Assembly: GCA_029582155.1 (NCBI GenBank)
Contig: CM055897.1
Location: forward strand, 6,170,661 to 6,234,660
Direction: 5' to 3'
Length of the DNA: 64,000 nt
Origin: Panopea generosa
Lineage: Eukaryota; Mollusca; Bivalvia; Adapedonta; Hiatellidae
The position numbers and the translations under genes are program-made. Below, one piece after another: positions 1 to 12,090 of this stretch. Within the stretch, counting starts at the first letter, position 1; every line of letters begins with the position of its first letter. The notes under the pieces are model-generated. The model was given only the letters and a program-made list of their open reading frames with translations, ran no database searches and was not told the origin of the DNA.

Positions 1-2490
1 AAATGGATGGACATAGACAACACTATAACCCAGGACAGATAGATGGACATAGACAACACTATAACCTAGGACAGATGGATGGACATATACAACACTATAA
101 CCCAGGACAGATAGATGGACATAGACAACACTATAACCAAGGGCAGATGGATGGACATAGACAACACTATAACGTAGGACAGATAGATTGACATAGACAA
201 CACTATAACCTAGGACAGATGGATGGACATATACAACACTATAACCCAGGACAAATGGATGGACATAGGCAACACTATAACATAGGACAGATGGATGGAC
301 AAAGACAACACTATAACCCAGGACAAATGGATGGACATAGACAACACTATAACCCAGGACAAATGGATGGACATAGGCAACACTACAACCTAGGGCAGAT
401 GGGTGGACATAGACAACACTATAACCTAGGTCAGATGGATGGACATAGACAACACTACACCTAGGACAGATGGATGGACATAGACAACACTATAACCTAG
501 GACAGATGGATGGACATAGACAACACTATAACCTAGGACAGATGGATGGACATAGACAACACTATAACCCAGGGCAGATGGATGGACATAGACAACACTA
601 CACCTAGGACAGATGGATGGACATAGACAACACTACACCTAGGACAGATGGATGGACATAGACAACACTATAACCTAGGACAGATGGATGGACATAGACA
701 ACACTACACCTATGACAGATGGATGGACATAGACAACACTATAACCTAAGACAGATGGCTGGTCATAGACAACACTATAACCCAGGGCAGATGGATGGAC
801 ATAGGCAACACTATAACCTAGGGCAGATGGGTGGACATAGACAACACTATAACCTAGGTCAGATGGATGGACATAGACAACACTACACCTAGGACAGATG
901 GATGGACATAGACAACACTATAACCTAGGACAGATGGATGGACATAGACAACACTATAACCTAGGACAGATGGATGGACATAGACAACACTATAACCCAG
1001 GACAGATGGATGGACATAGACAACACTATAACCTAGGACAGATAGATGGACATAGACAACACTATAACCCAGGACAGATGGATGGACATATACAACACTA
1101 TAACCTAGGACAGATGAATGGACATAGGCAACACTATAACCTAGGACAGATGGCTGGACATAGACAACACTATAACCAAGGGCAGATGGATGGACATAGA
1201 CAACACTATAACGTAGGACAGATGGATGAATATAGACAACACTATAACCCAGGACAGATAGATGGACATAGACAACACTATAACCTAGGGCAGATGAATG
1301 GACATAGACAACACTATAACCCAGGACAGATAGATGGACATAGACAACACTATAACCTAGGACAGATGGATGGACATACGGAACACTATAACCTAGGGCA
1401 GATTGGTGGACATAGGTAACACTAAAACCTAGGACAGATGGATGGACATAGACAACACTATAACCTAGGACAGATGGATGGACATAGACAACACTATAAC
1501 CTAGGTCAGATGGATGGACATAGACAACACTATAACCTAGGTCAGATGGATGGACATAGACAACACTACAACCTAGGACAGATGGATGGACATAGGCAAC
1601 ACTATAACCTAGGGCAGATGGATGGACATAGACAACACTACAACCTAGGGCAGATGGATGGACATAGGTAACACTAAAACCTAGGACAGATGGATGGACA
1701 TAGACAACACTATAACCTAGGACAGATAGATTGACATAGACAACACTATAACCTAGGACAGATGGATGGACATAGACAACACTATAACCTAGGACAGATG
1801 GATGGACATAGACAACACTACAACCTAGGGCAGATGGATGGACATAGACAACACTATAACCTAGGACAGATGGACGGACATAGACAACACTATAACCTAG
1901 GACAGATGGATGGACATAGACAACACTATAACCTAGGACAGATGGATGGACATAGACAACACTATAACCTAGGGCAGATGGATGAACATAGACAACACTA
2001 CAACTTAGGGCAGATGGATGGACATAGACAACACTATAGACAACACTATAACCTAGGACATATGGATGGACATAGACAACATTACAGCCTAGGACAGATG
2101 GATGGACATAGACAACACTATAACCTAGGACAGATAGATGGACATAGACAACACTATAACCTAGGAAAGATGGATGGACATAGACAACACTATAACCTAG
2201 GTCAGATGGATGGACATAGACAACACTATAACCCAGGGCAGATGGATGGACATAGACAACACTACAACCTAGGGCAGATGGACGGACATAGACAACACTA
2301 CAACCTAGGACAGATGGACGGACATAGACAACACTACAACCTAGGACAGATTGACGGACATAGACAACACTATAACCTAGGACAGATGGATGGACAAAGA
2401 CAACACTATAACCTAGGACAGATGAATGGACATAGGCAACACTATAACCCAGGGCAACACATAGGCAACACTATTACATAGGCAACACTT
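1..2490. repeat. 36-bp minisatellite array, about 68 copies
   Basis: Head-to-tail copies of a 36-bp unit built around ATGGATGGACATAGACAACA followed by CTATAACCTAGGACAG. The array is already running at base 1, so its left end lies outside the window, and it decays over 2450-2490 into short GGCAACACTATTACAT-like pieces. One forward frame of the unit is open and would read as a 12-residue repeat MDGHRQHYNLGQ. That frame is broken by TGA in copies with ATAGATTGACA (near 185 and 1728) and by one-base losses in copies with CACTACACCTAGG (near 455, 600, 630 and 700). Variants such as ATACAACAC, CATAGGCAAC and AACCCAGG recur in scattered copies, which points to unequal exchange. I see no flanking splice or coding context and treat it as non-coding. 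Confidence 0.95.
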
Positions 2491-3478
2491 AATTACATAT
2501 GTTTATGTGTCTCTGGTAACACTTTAGCGATAGACATGGACCTCTATAGTTATTGATTCTCTTAATTCTCCAATTTTACATTTTATGCTCTACTTCTGTT
2601 CACAATTATTATAAAAGATTTCTACATTAGAAGAGTTCATGACCATTGGATTGGAAGGATATGAGGCATGATTCATCAAGTACTGTTCTGACTAAAAATA
2701 GATTCTCCGGAGATTTGATTAGAAGTAGTTTACCTAAAGTGCTTCTATAAATAGTAACAATCATTTAAAGGTACATGTAAATAGCCTACAGAATTAGTGT
2801 AATTGCCTGTATCTAACACAGCATCTGCCGTGACTCACCTCCAAGACTGTGCACTGTCTTTATTATAGACACCAGACTGGTTCTTAAAATTTAGAGTTGC
2901 CAGGTGAAAGAACTTACAGATATTTTTCAAAAAACTTTATTTCACCTATAAGTGAATGTTTATCCTCCCACCCTCTCCCCCACAGATATTAATATCAATA
3001 ATGTTAATGAGTTTTTTCCATAGTATTTTCATCTCAGTCATTTTGTAGGACTGATATTTTTTAAAATTGGGTTTAAAGACATTATCACTATATTACAATA
3101 TATACAATATATATATATATATATATATGTATATTTACATGTATGTGTGTCATGATCAAGTCTTAATGGTGGAGAAAGACTTAAGATTCATACCCACAAA
3201 TCTGAGTATAAGATCTGCCAAGCTTTTACCAATAACTGATGAACTGTCCAATAAAGTTTTTAGAATGATCAGGGCTATAATGCATGATGTCATCAGTGAG
3301 AAGGGAGCCAGGGGCTGATCTAGGAATTCACTTTGAAGGGGGCATACTTATGGGGCGCAATACGAAATCTGAATGGTCACACATGTTTTTCAGTAGAAAG
3401 ATAGCCAATTTGAATAAAATATGGAAGTTAAGAGAGGGCTTGGGCAGATTTTTAAAAGAGTAGATTCTCCATTAAGGC
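2491..3478. other. Non-repetitive AT-rich spacer with a short (AT)n tract
   Basis: This stretch separates two large minisatellites. It holds a pure (AT)n run at about 3108-3129. A GGGGCTGATCTAGGAATTC-like phrase near 3312, followed by GGGGGC, resembles the start of some invertebrate interspersed repeats. The open frame 3067-3318 begins in the (AT)n run and has no recognisable domain, so I do not call it a gene. Confidence 0.6.
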
Positions 3479-6400
3479 AACCTAGACCAGTCAGCCATGG
3501 AGGATCCAACAATTAATAATATTAATAGATGTAACAGTTCAGGGAGCGACCTAGACCAGTCAGCCGTGGAGACTCCCACAATTAATAACATTGATGGATA
3601 TTACAGTTTAGAGAGTGACATAGACCAGTCAGCCGTGGAGGATCCCACAATTATTAATATTAATGGATATTACAGTTTAGGGAGCGACCTAGACCAGTCA
3701 GCCGTGGAGACTCCCACAATTAATAACATTGATGGATATTACAGTTTAGAGAGTGACATAGACCAGTCAGCCATGGAGGATCCCACAATTAATAATATTG
3801 ATGGATATTACAGTTTAGGGAGCGACCTAGACCATTCAGCTGTGGAGGATCCCACAATTAATAATATTAATAGATATTACAGTTTAGGGAGCGACCTAGA
3901 CCAGTCAGTGGTGGAGGATCCCACAATTAATAATATTAATAGATATAACAGTTTAGGGAGCGACCTAGACCAGTCAGTGGTGGAGGATCCCACAATTAAT
4001 AATATTAATGGATATTACAGTTTAAGGAGTGACCTAGACCAGTCAGCAGTGGAGGATCCCACAATTAATAATATTGATGGATATTACAGTTTAGGGAGCG
4101 ACCTAGACCAGTCAGCCATGGAGGATCCCACAATTAATAATATTGATGGATATTACAGTTTAGGAAGCGACCTAGACTACACAGCCATGGAGGATCCCAC
4201 AATTAATAATATTGATGGATATTACAGTTTAGGAAGCGACCTAGACTACACAGCCGTGGAGGATCCCACAATTAATAATATTAATAGATATAACAGTTTA
4301 GGGAGCGACCTAGACCAGTCAGCTGTGGAGGGTCCCACAATTAATTATATTAATGGATATTACAGTTTAAGGAGTGACCTAGACCAGTCAGCTGTGGAGG
4401 ATCCCATAATTAATAATATTGATGGATATTACAGTTTAAGGAGCGACCTAGACCAGTCAGTGGTGGAGGATCCCACAATTAATAATATTAATGGATATTA
4501 CAGTTTAGGGAGGGACCTAGACCAGTCAGTGGTGGAGGATCCCACAATTAATAATATTAATGGATATTACAGTTTAAGGAGCGACCTAGACCAGTCAGCT
4601 GTGGAGGATCCCACAACTAATAATATAAATAAATATTACAGTTAAGCGAGGGACCTAGACCAGTCAGCCATGGAGGATCCCACAATTAATAATACTAATA
4701 GATACTACAGTTTAGGGAGCGACCTAGAAGAGTCAGCTGTGGAGGATCCCACAATAAATAATAATATTAATAGATATTACAGTTTAGGGAGCGACCTAGG
4801 CCAGTCAGCCATGGAGGATCCCACAATTAATAATATTAATGGATATTACAGTTTAGGGAGCGACCTAGACCAGTCAGCCATGGAGGATCCCACAATTAAT
4901 AATATTAATGGATATTACAGTTTAAGGAGCGACCTAGACCAGTCAGTCATGGAGGATCCCACAATTAATAATACTAATAGATACTACAGTTTAGGGAGCG
5001 ACCTAGAAGAGTCAGCTGTGGAGGATCCCACAATAAATAATAATATTAATAGATATAACAGTTTAGGGAGCGACCTAGACCAGTCAGCCATGGAGGATCC
5101 CACAATTAATAATATTAATGGATATTACAGTTTAAGGAGCGACCTAGACCAGTCAGCTGTGGAGGATCACACAAGTAATTATATAAATAGATATTACAGT
5201 TTAAAGAGCGACTAGACCAGTCAGTCATGGAGGATCCCACAATTAATAATACTAATAGATACTACAGTTTAGGGAGCGACCTAGAAGAGTCAGCTGTGGA
5301 GGATCCCACAATAAATAATAATATTAATAGATATTACAGTTTAGGGAGCGACCTAGACCAGTCAGCCATGGAGGATCCCACAATTAATAATATTAATGGA
5401 TATTACAGTTTAAGGAGCGACCTAGACCAGTCAGTCATGGAGGATCACACAAGTAATTATATTAATAGATATTACAGTTTAAGGAGCGACTAGACCAGTC
5501 AGTCATGGAGGATCCCACAATTAATAATACTAATAGATACTACAGTTTAGGGAGCTACCTAGAAGAGTCAGCTGTGGAGGATCCCACAATAAATAATAAT
5601 ATTAATAGATATTACAGTTTAGGGAGCGACCTAGACCAGTCAGCCGTGGAGGATCCCACAATTAATAATATTAATGGATATTACAGTTTAAGGAGCGACC
5701 TAGACCATTCAGCTGTGGAGGATCCAACCATTAATAATATTAATAGATATTACAGTTTAAGGAGCGACTTAGACAAGTCAGTCATGGAGGATCCCACAAT
5801 TAATAATATTAATGGATATTACAGTTTAGGGAGCGACCTAGACCAGTCAGCCATGGAGGATCCCACAATTAATAATATTAATGGATATTACAGTTTAGGG
5901 AGCGACCTAGACCAGTCAGCCATGGAGGATCCCACAATTAATAATATTAATGGATATTACAGTTTAAGGAGCGACCTAAACCATTCAGCTGTGGAGGATC
6001 CCACAATTAATAATATGAATAGATATTACAGTTTAAGGAGCGACCTAAACCAGTCAGCCATGGAGGATCCCACAATTAATAATATTAATGGATATTACAG
6101 TTTAAGGAGCGACCTAGACCATTCAGCTGTGGAGGATCCCACAATTAATAATATGAATAGATATTACAGTTTAAGGAGCGACCTAAACCAGTCAGCCATG
6201 GAGGATCCCACAATTAATAATATGAATAGATACTATAGTTTAGGGAGCGACCTAGACCAGTCAGCCATGGAGGATCCCACAATTAATAATATTAATGGAT
6301 ATTACAGTTTAAGGAGCGACCTAGACCATTCAGCTGTGGAGGATCCCACAATTAATAATATGAATGGATATTACAGTTTAAGGAGCGACCTAAACCAGTC

Positions 6401-8106
6401 AGCCATGGAGGATCCCACAATTAATAATATTAATGGATGTTACAGTTTAAGGAGTGACCTAGACCAGTCAGCAGTGGAGGATCCCACAATTAATAATATT
6501 AATGGATATTACAGTTTAGGGAGCGACATAGACCAGTCAGCCGTGGAGGATCCCACAATTAATAATATTAATGGATGTTACAGTTTAAGGAGTGACCTAG
6601 ACCAGTCAGCAGTGGAGGATCCCACAATTAATAATATTAATGGATATTACAGTTTAAGGAGCGACATAGACCAGTCAGCAGTGGAGGATCCCACAATTAA
6701 TAATATTAATGGATATTACAGTTTAGGGAACGACCTAGACCAGTCAGCCGTGGAATATCCCACAATTAATAATATTAATGGATATTACAGTTTAGGGAGC
6801 GACCTAGACCAGTCAGCCATGGAGGATCACACAATTAATAATATTAATGGATATTACAGTTTAAGGAGCGACCTAGACCAGTCAGCAGTGGAGGATCCCA
6901 CAATTAATAATATTAATGGATATTACAGTTTAGGGACCTACCTAGACCAGTCAGCCATGGAGGATCCCACAATTAATAATATTAATGGATATTACAGTTT
7001 AGGGAGCGACCTAGACCAGTCAGTCATGGAGGATCACACAATTAATAATATTAATGGATATTACAGTTTAGGGAGCGACCTAGACCAGTCAGTCATGGAG
7101 GATCACACAATTAATAATATTAATGTATATTACAGTTTAGGGACCAACCTAGACCAGTCAGCCATGGAGGATCCCACAATTAATAATATTAATGGATATT
7201 ACAGTTTAGGGAGCGACCTAGACCAGTCAGTGGTGGAAGATCCCACAATTAATAATATTAATAGATATTACAGTTTAAGGAGTGACCTAGACCAGTCAGC
7301 TGTGGAGGGTCCCACAATTAATAATATTAATAGATATTACAGTTTAAGGAGCGACCTAGACCAGTCAGTGGTGGAGGATCCCACAATTAATAACATTAAT
7401 GTATATTACAGTTTAGGGAGTGACATAGACCAGTCAGCCGTGGAGGATCCCACAATTAATAACATTAATGTATATTACAGTTTAGGGAGCGACCTAGACC
7501 AGTCAGCCGTGGAGGATCCCACAATTAATAACATTAATGTATATTACAGTTTAGGGAGCGACCTAGACCAGTCAGCCGTGGAGGATCCCACAATTAATAA
7601 CATTAATGTATATTACAGTTTAAGGAGCGACCTAGACCAGTCAGCCGTGGAGGATCCCACAATTAATAATATTAATGTATATTACAGTTTAGGGAGCGAC
7701 CTAGACCAGTCAGCCGTGGAGGATCCCACAATTAATAACATTAATGTATATTACAGTTTAGGGAGCGACCTAGACCAGTCAGCAGTGGAGGATCCCACAA
7801 TTAATAACATTAATGTATATTACAGTTTAGGGAGCGACCTAGACCAGTCAGCCGTGGAGGATCCCACAATTAATAACATTAATGTATATTACAGTTTAGG
7901 GAGCGACCTAGACCAGTCAGCAGTGGAGGATCCCACAATTAATAACATTAATGGATATTACAGTTTAGGGAGCGACCTAGACCAGTCAGCAGTGGAGGAT
8001 CCCACAATTAATAACATTAATGTATATTACAGTTTAGGGAGCGACCTAGACCAGTCAGCCGTGGAGGATCCCACAATTAATAACATTAATGTATATTACA
8101 GTTTAA
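3479..8106. repeat. 69-bp minisatellite array with a long open frame, about 67 copies
   Basis: Tandem 69-bp units of the form GTGGAGGATCCCACAATTAA, then TAATATTAATGGATATTACA, then GTTTAGGGAGCGACCTAGAC, then CAGTCAGCC. The forward frame stays open over 3497-4645, 4670-5215, 5227-5493 and 5505-8129 and would encode a 23-residue repeat containing EDPTINNINGYYSLGSDLDQ. The first break (about 4643) is a substitution-type TAA. The next two (about 5211 and 5489) are the same one-base loss, CGACCTAG to CGACTAG, carried in duplicated 278-bp blocks. Unit differences mostly replace amino acids (V/M, A/V, L/I, G/R, G/V, I/M, Q/H), so I see no sign of purifying selection. Many units contain GCCATGG, a strong start context, by chance of composition. 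Copies from about 7370 to the right end are the most uniform. Confidence 0.95.
4670..5580. repeat. Higher-order block (278-279 bp) within the 69-bp array
   Basis: A four-unit block is repeated three times, with equivalent ATGGAGGATCCC starts at 4670, 4949, 5227 and 5505. Each block carries a distinctive unit with AATACTAATAGATACTACAG and GACCTAGAAGAGTCAG, then a unit with a 3-bp insertion (AATAAATAATAATATT). Four units plus 3 bp give 279 bp. The blocks ending near 5215 and 5493 also share a one-base deletion, giving 278 bp. The shared rare variants show that the blocks were copied as units. Confidence 0.9.
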
Positions 8107-8129
8107 GAAATTTACAATACTTTGATTGA

Positions 8130-8324
8130 CTATGTGTAATGAGCCAACAGTTGTTTACTTTTTAACTCCATCAATTCATAATTTTAAAACAGTTTGAGAA
8201 TGCTATTATTGATAAGCAAGAATCATACATTAAGACTATACAGTACTGAGAATGATGTCGAGGTATTTTAAAGATTTTTGTAAAATTTTATTAATTAAAC
8301 TTTGAATATTTTTATTTTTTGAAC
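8130..8324. other. Short AT-rich spacer
   Basis: AT-rich sequence between the end of the 69-bp array and a SINE C fragment. I see no gene, repeat or signal in it. Confidence 0.5.
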
Positions 8325-8500
8325 ATGCATTATTGCCATTTTCAACACATTTCAGCTGATAATTATGGCATATTTAGTTTTACTGGTGAAGGAAGACCTC
8401 ATAATGAATCTGAGTAGAACCACCACCTTTCCGCACACAACGGGCCAACATCTTCTGACCCAATTGCACTGCGAGAGCTGTGTTCAGCCATGGAGGACCC
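8325..8500 (-). mobile_element. SINE C copy, internally damaged
   Basis: Starts with ATTGCCATTTTCAACACATT, then GGAAGACCTCA, and ends in CAGCCATGGAGGACCC. These are the reverse complement of the body and the first bases of the tRNA-Leu/Ser-like head seen complete at 9728-9976. The head region here is poorly preserved, and the TGGCCGAGTGG box is not intact. A degenerate copy is the simplest reading. Confidence 0.6.
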
Positions 8501-8963
8501 ACTGGGGCATTATGTAGACATGCATAAACAAATAAGTTGGCGTCTGTCCACCAATTAGCAGATCGGTTTTATTCCTAATTAAGAGAGACTATAAATTATT
8601 ATAACACTGAAGAACAGCTTGATCATCGTTGGCAATGTCTCATCTGACCAATATAGATACATGATCAGAATAATTTTATATACATTATATTGCATCCAAA
8701 TGATACCATAAGTGTTTGAGGTCTTAATAAAGATTCCGTCCCGCGGGATAGCAGCAATGTTTTGGTGGAAGTGAGGCTTCAGCAAATTGGAAAAGTCAGG
8801 ATTCTTTCCCTTGCATATCAAACACATTTTTAATTATTTTGATTTAATTCATCATCACCGACATCTTTTTCATAACAGTCACTTTCGAAATGATCATATC
8901 ATTTACGTCATAGATTTTCTATGCACAATACTGTATAGACCAAAGTTTTAACTATCCCAAACC
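8501..8963. other. Spacer without recognisable features
   Basis: The minus-strand open frame at 8579-8827 shows no domain, low-complexity signature or splice context, so I do not regard it as a gene. No repeat family used elsewhere in the window was recognised here. Confidence 0.5.
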
Positions 8964-9210
8964 ACAGCGGTGGTCTAGAGGTAGAGTGTCTGCCTCACAT
9001 ATGGAGGAAGGTCATTGGTACGATCCCGGATGCTCAAGACTTGAAAATGGTACTTAAAGCATCCTCGCTTGGCACTCATCATTTAGAGGATAGTTCTTGG
9101 TTTGGTCAGCCCTGTGTCAGTATAATGTGACTGGGTTGGGTATCGAGTGACAGAGTCACAATATAAAAAGCTGAAAAAATTTGAAAGATGGGGCTAAACA
9201 TCATAATTAT
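8964..9210 (+). mobile_element. tRNA-derived SINE, family A, internally deleted
   Basis: A tRNA-like head carries a Pol III A box (TGGTCTAGAGGTAGAGTG) and a B box-like GGTACGATCCC. The body follows with GACTTGAAAATGGTACTTAA, a CTTGGCACTCA segment and AGTATAATGTGACTGGGTTG. Compared with the copy at 48158-48447, about 50 bp before the 3' end is missing. The tail reads GGGGCTAAACATCATAA where the better copy has ACACTAAACACCATACAACA. Confidence 0.8.
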
Positions 9211-9727
9211 ATTCAATACAAAAAATTAACTATCAGAGTAAAGAATGTTTACTGAATCCCACGGCCAGATAAAAAATATCTCACATTTCCTATAAAAATA
9301 GCAAATACCTTTATCTGGTATTGGAGACAAGATTTCAACCATACCAGACAACAAATCTTACACCCATGCCTGCCAAAGTCTATATATTATGGAGACACTT
9401 ATAATGCTCTGTCACAACAGAAACATTTCATTCTCTACTGCATTCCAGATTGCATATTTACAGCTAATGCAACCATTAGGTAAATTATTACACTATTAGT
9501 TTGATTATTAATTTTATCTATATCAATATTAGAATTCGTTTTTCAGTCTCCACCTCATAAAAATGTGATAATTATCTTAAATGTTATAATTGTTAATCTT
9601 CAAAACTGGAGAATTTAGTGACTCAATCTGCAATTAAACGAAACTAGCAAAGTGGATTATGCATATTGAGGCTCACATCGACCATTCTCTACAACTTCTA
9701 TTGGTTCCACACCAACACACCAAACAT
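9211..9727. other. Spacer, nothing recognised
   Basis: AT-rich sequence without long open frames, tandem repeats or repeat families shared with the rest of the window. Confidence 0.5.
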
Positions 9728-9976
9728 TTTTTTTTGTTTTTTTGAATAGGGTTTAATGCCATTTTCAACTCAATTCAAGTTATATAATTATGGCATATCC
9801 AATTTTAATGGTGGAGGAAGACCTCAGACCGATGAGAACCACCGTCCTTCTGCAAGTAACTGGCAAACTTTCTCACATGAAGTTTTTGGAGCGAGCGAAA
9901 CTGGAACCTGGGACCTTAGCCGTGAAGGTAAGTAATCTTGAGACAGCGCCTTAGACCACTCGGCCACGGAGGACCC
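9728..9976 (-). mobile_element. tRNA-Leu/Ser-headed SINE, family C, near full length
   Basis: Read on the minus strand it opens GGGTCCTCCGTGGCCGAGTG and continues GTCTAAGGCGCTGTCTCAAG. This is the 5' half of a class II tRNA, with A box TGGCCGAGTGG. A B box-like GGTTCCAGTTTCGC follows. The body contains GAGGTCTTCCTCCACC and ATATGCCATAATTATA, and the element ends at CATTAAACCCTATTC beside a T-rich (plus-strand) run. Related copies sit at 8325-8500 and 58645-58852. The head still looks like a tRNA, but the 3' half is not tRNA-like, so this is a retroposon and not a tRNA gene. Confidence 0.85.
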
Positions 9977-10409
9977 TTCCCCCCAAACATACACTCTCTT
10001 TTATTTACTATACTTTCTAAATAAGAATGGACATAACTGATAGTTCACCAGTCCTCGAGGCTCCGTTCCTTGATACAGCAGCCAGTCTAGTAAAGCAGGA
10101 GGTATGATTGGAGACTTGAAGGATACTTTATCACACATTGATCTATGATTGTGTTGTATATTTAGTTTGTAATGATTGGCAGCAACTGATTTCTCCATGA
10201 TGCACTGATTGAAGCAGCATTGCTGGCTGCTGTTGTTGTTGTTGTTGTAGGGTGTGTATATATAGCAAATAAAAGTGTGACTGAAGTAGGTATCAATAAT
10301 GAAGGCGATAGGAGAGATAGAACCCCCAGAAATTAACTAGTATTATATCCTCATTGAGGGATGAAAATAACAATTATCTGCAGACAGTAAACTATGGTAA
10401 ACCATACAT
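9977..10409. other. Spacer with a (TGT)n tract
   Basis: Contains (TGT)n at 10230-10248 followed by TAGGGTGTGTATA. That resembles the tail junction of SINE A (TTGTACGGTGTTTAGC at 12925), so it may be a very short 3' remnant of a reverse SINE A. The minus-strand frame 10001-10198 has no recognisable domain. Confidence 0.45.
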
Positions 10410-10500
10410 TGTTTTAAACTTACATCGATTATGAAACAATTAAGTTCTTACAACTAAGACAAATCTCTTGAAGTCTTCCTGGGTACAACCCTCAAAAAAA
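10410..10500 (-). mobile_element. SINE D/E body fragment
   Basis: Carries AAATCTCTTGAAGTCTTCCT and GGGTACAACC, matching the body of the SINE at 13240-13413 (AAATCACTCTCGAAGTCTTC and CTGGGTAGAACC). The tRNA-like head is absent, so this is a partial copy. Confidence 0.6.
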
Positions 10501-10909
10501 GTTATCCCTCAGGATGGAATTTTCTCTCCGAACCACCAACCCATGTAAGATACTTATAAGCATAGATGCTTGAGATCACTGTAAATGAGTACAAGCTTCT
10601 ACCATACCTGTGGATCACAGGCAAATTTCAATTTAATTTGCTTTACCCGATATGGCCATAATCAAACCGTAATGCTTATCAATGATTTCATGTGCATTTT
10701 TTAACACAACTTTTATTATCAATGCAATTTTATCAAATATAAATACATCACAACACAAATATGCATTTCATCATGAGCTCTGATTCTTGTGCACCGCACA
10801 CCACTGAAGTTTCAATAAATCATCCTCAATACTCTGGTTAAGCAGACAGAAGGATGAACAAATTCTTTATAATAATCATCCCCTGGAATTTTCTAGGAGC
10901 TTAAAAATA
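10501..10909. other. Spacer, nothing recognised
   Basis: Lies between a SINE fragment and a hairpin-ended repeat. No gene, tandem repeat or known family seen. Confidence 0.5.
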
Positions 10910-11599
10910 AAAAAGAGGCCCAAATTGGAATAAAGTAATCATATTACTTATTTGGCCTAGCTGAGCCGAGGAAGCCATCTTGTCCAATTTTTTTACTGCA
11001 TGCAGTAACTTTAAAAATAATATCTGAATAGTTGGAAGAAAACAGAGAAGATATTGCTTAGAGTTTGAAATTCTTAAAATAAGCAGAGCCCAGACAGCCA
11101 TTTTGGATGACTGATTTGGCACTATAGTTTTGAATTCTGAAAAGGCAACATGTGTCAAAACCTGTACAAATAGCAGAACCCTGGTTGCCATCTTGTTTGA
11201 CACTCTGACAAAAATAAACACTATTTTGGTAAATGGTCACCAGGGAAACAATCTAAATAAATTTTGATGAAAATGGTTCAATAGTTTCAGAGGTGTAATT
11301 TAAATTGCCGCCAAATTTCAAAAAATTGAGCCAGTTGTTTCAGAGAAAAATATTTTCTTATGTAAGTCTATGTATAAATTGTCTAACCATGGCAGTCATC
11401 TTGTTTGATGCTCAGACATAAAAAATATAAATTTTTTCCCTATATAAAATCTTATGTAAAAATTGGCCAAGCTCTATAGAGGCCATATTGTATAATACTC
11501 GGACAAAAAAAAATTTGTTACAGAGTCACTCTAGGGCAACATTTCAGCAAAATTTCAGAATAGCTCACTTGGGCCTTGGGCTCATGTTATCTAATAAGA
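10910..11599 (+). mobile_element. Hairpin-ended interspersed repeat, diverged copy
   Basis: Begins AAAAGAGGCCCAAATTGG and ends AGCTCACTTGGGCCTTGGGC then TCATGTTATCTAATAAG. The same layout is cleaner at 34640-35660, which starts ACAAGAGGGCC and ends in a hairpin followed by GTGAGCTAATAA. The interior has repeated phrases of the type GCCATCTTGTTTGA and AAATTTCAGAAAA that recur every 150-250 bp, as in the better copy. The overlapping minus-strand frames here are chance frames. No transposase is present, so the class is uncertain; it is a non-autonomous element. Confidence 0.65.
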
Positions 11600-11925
11600 G
11601 AAATTAAATAAAATAAAAAAACAAGCTTCCTTTTCGTGATAGAAAGCTATAACAAATTATATCATCAAGGAAACTAAAGTTACAAAATAAAGCAGAAAAC
11701 ATTTTCTATTTTTAGTAATGTAAGAGTGACTTTGACCTTGACCCAATTTACCTGCCTAAGGGCAAACTCAACAGGGTCACCATGGCCCTAAATTGGTCAT
11801 CTGATATAATATTCTGTGCTTAGTTGTTCATAAATATGATAAAAAACATACCAGTAGAAGACTTGTAATCCAAGGGTCGTTCTTTATTAAATCATTTTGA
11901 ATTTGTTACATTGGTGGCAGAGAAA
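11600..11925. other. Spacer, nothing recognised
   Basis: AT-rich. It includes the phrase GACTTTGACCTTGACCCAAT, of a kind seen inside hairpin-ended repeats, so part of it may be repeat-derived. Confidence 0.4.
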
Positions 11926-12090
11926 TGGAGTGTGTGGTCCAGAGATGGAGCATCGAACCCAGGATCAGAAGATCGCAGGTTCGATCCTCCCCTTTCTGCA
12001 TAATGCAAAGTATTGGTTCTATCCAGAAACACATTGAGGGGACTTGTATCAGTTGTTATAACATGTGTCACAATCAAAGTAAAAAAAAAG
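11926..12090 (+). mobile_element. tRNA-derived SINE D
   Basis: The head GTGTGTGGTCCAGAGATGGA, then GCATCGAACCCAGGATCAG, then CGCAGGTTCGATCCTCC has good A and B boxes and an anticodon-loop-like middle. The body reads AAAGTATTGGTTCTATCCAG and continues to TAACATGTGTCACAATC. The body resembles that of the SINE at 13240-13413 (reverse complement TAGTACTGGTTCTACCCAGG), so heads D and E appear to share one body. No acceptor stem closes the tRNA, so it is not a functional tRNA gene. Confidence 0.75.

Noticed and set aside
898..2481. Open frames of the MDGHRQHYNLGQ repeat as a secreted repeat protein
   Set aside because: The frame is interrupted many times by TGA and one-base losses across the array, and there is no signal peptide or exon context.
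3067..3318. 83-codon open frame as a small gene
   Set aside because: The N-terminal third is translated (AT)n and the rest has no recognisable feature.
5505..8129. 874-codon open frame as a protein-coding gene
   Set aside because: It lies wholly in a 69-bp tandem array, begins inside a unit, has no signal or domain, and unit differences are mostly amino-acid changing. Kept as a finding to test, not called as CDS.
9937..9976. tRNA-Leu or tRNA-Ser gene on the minus strand
   Set aside because: Only the 5' half is tRNA-like. The 3' half is SINE body and the acceptor stem cannot close. The same sequence recurs at 58645-58852.
11926..12000. Functional tRNA gene
   Set aside because: A and B boxes are present but the cloverleaf does not close, and the sequence continues into a SINE body.
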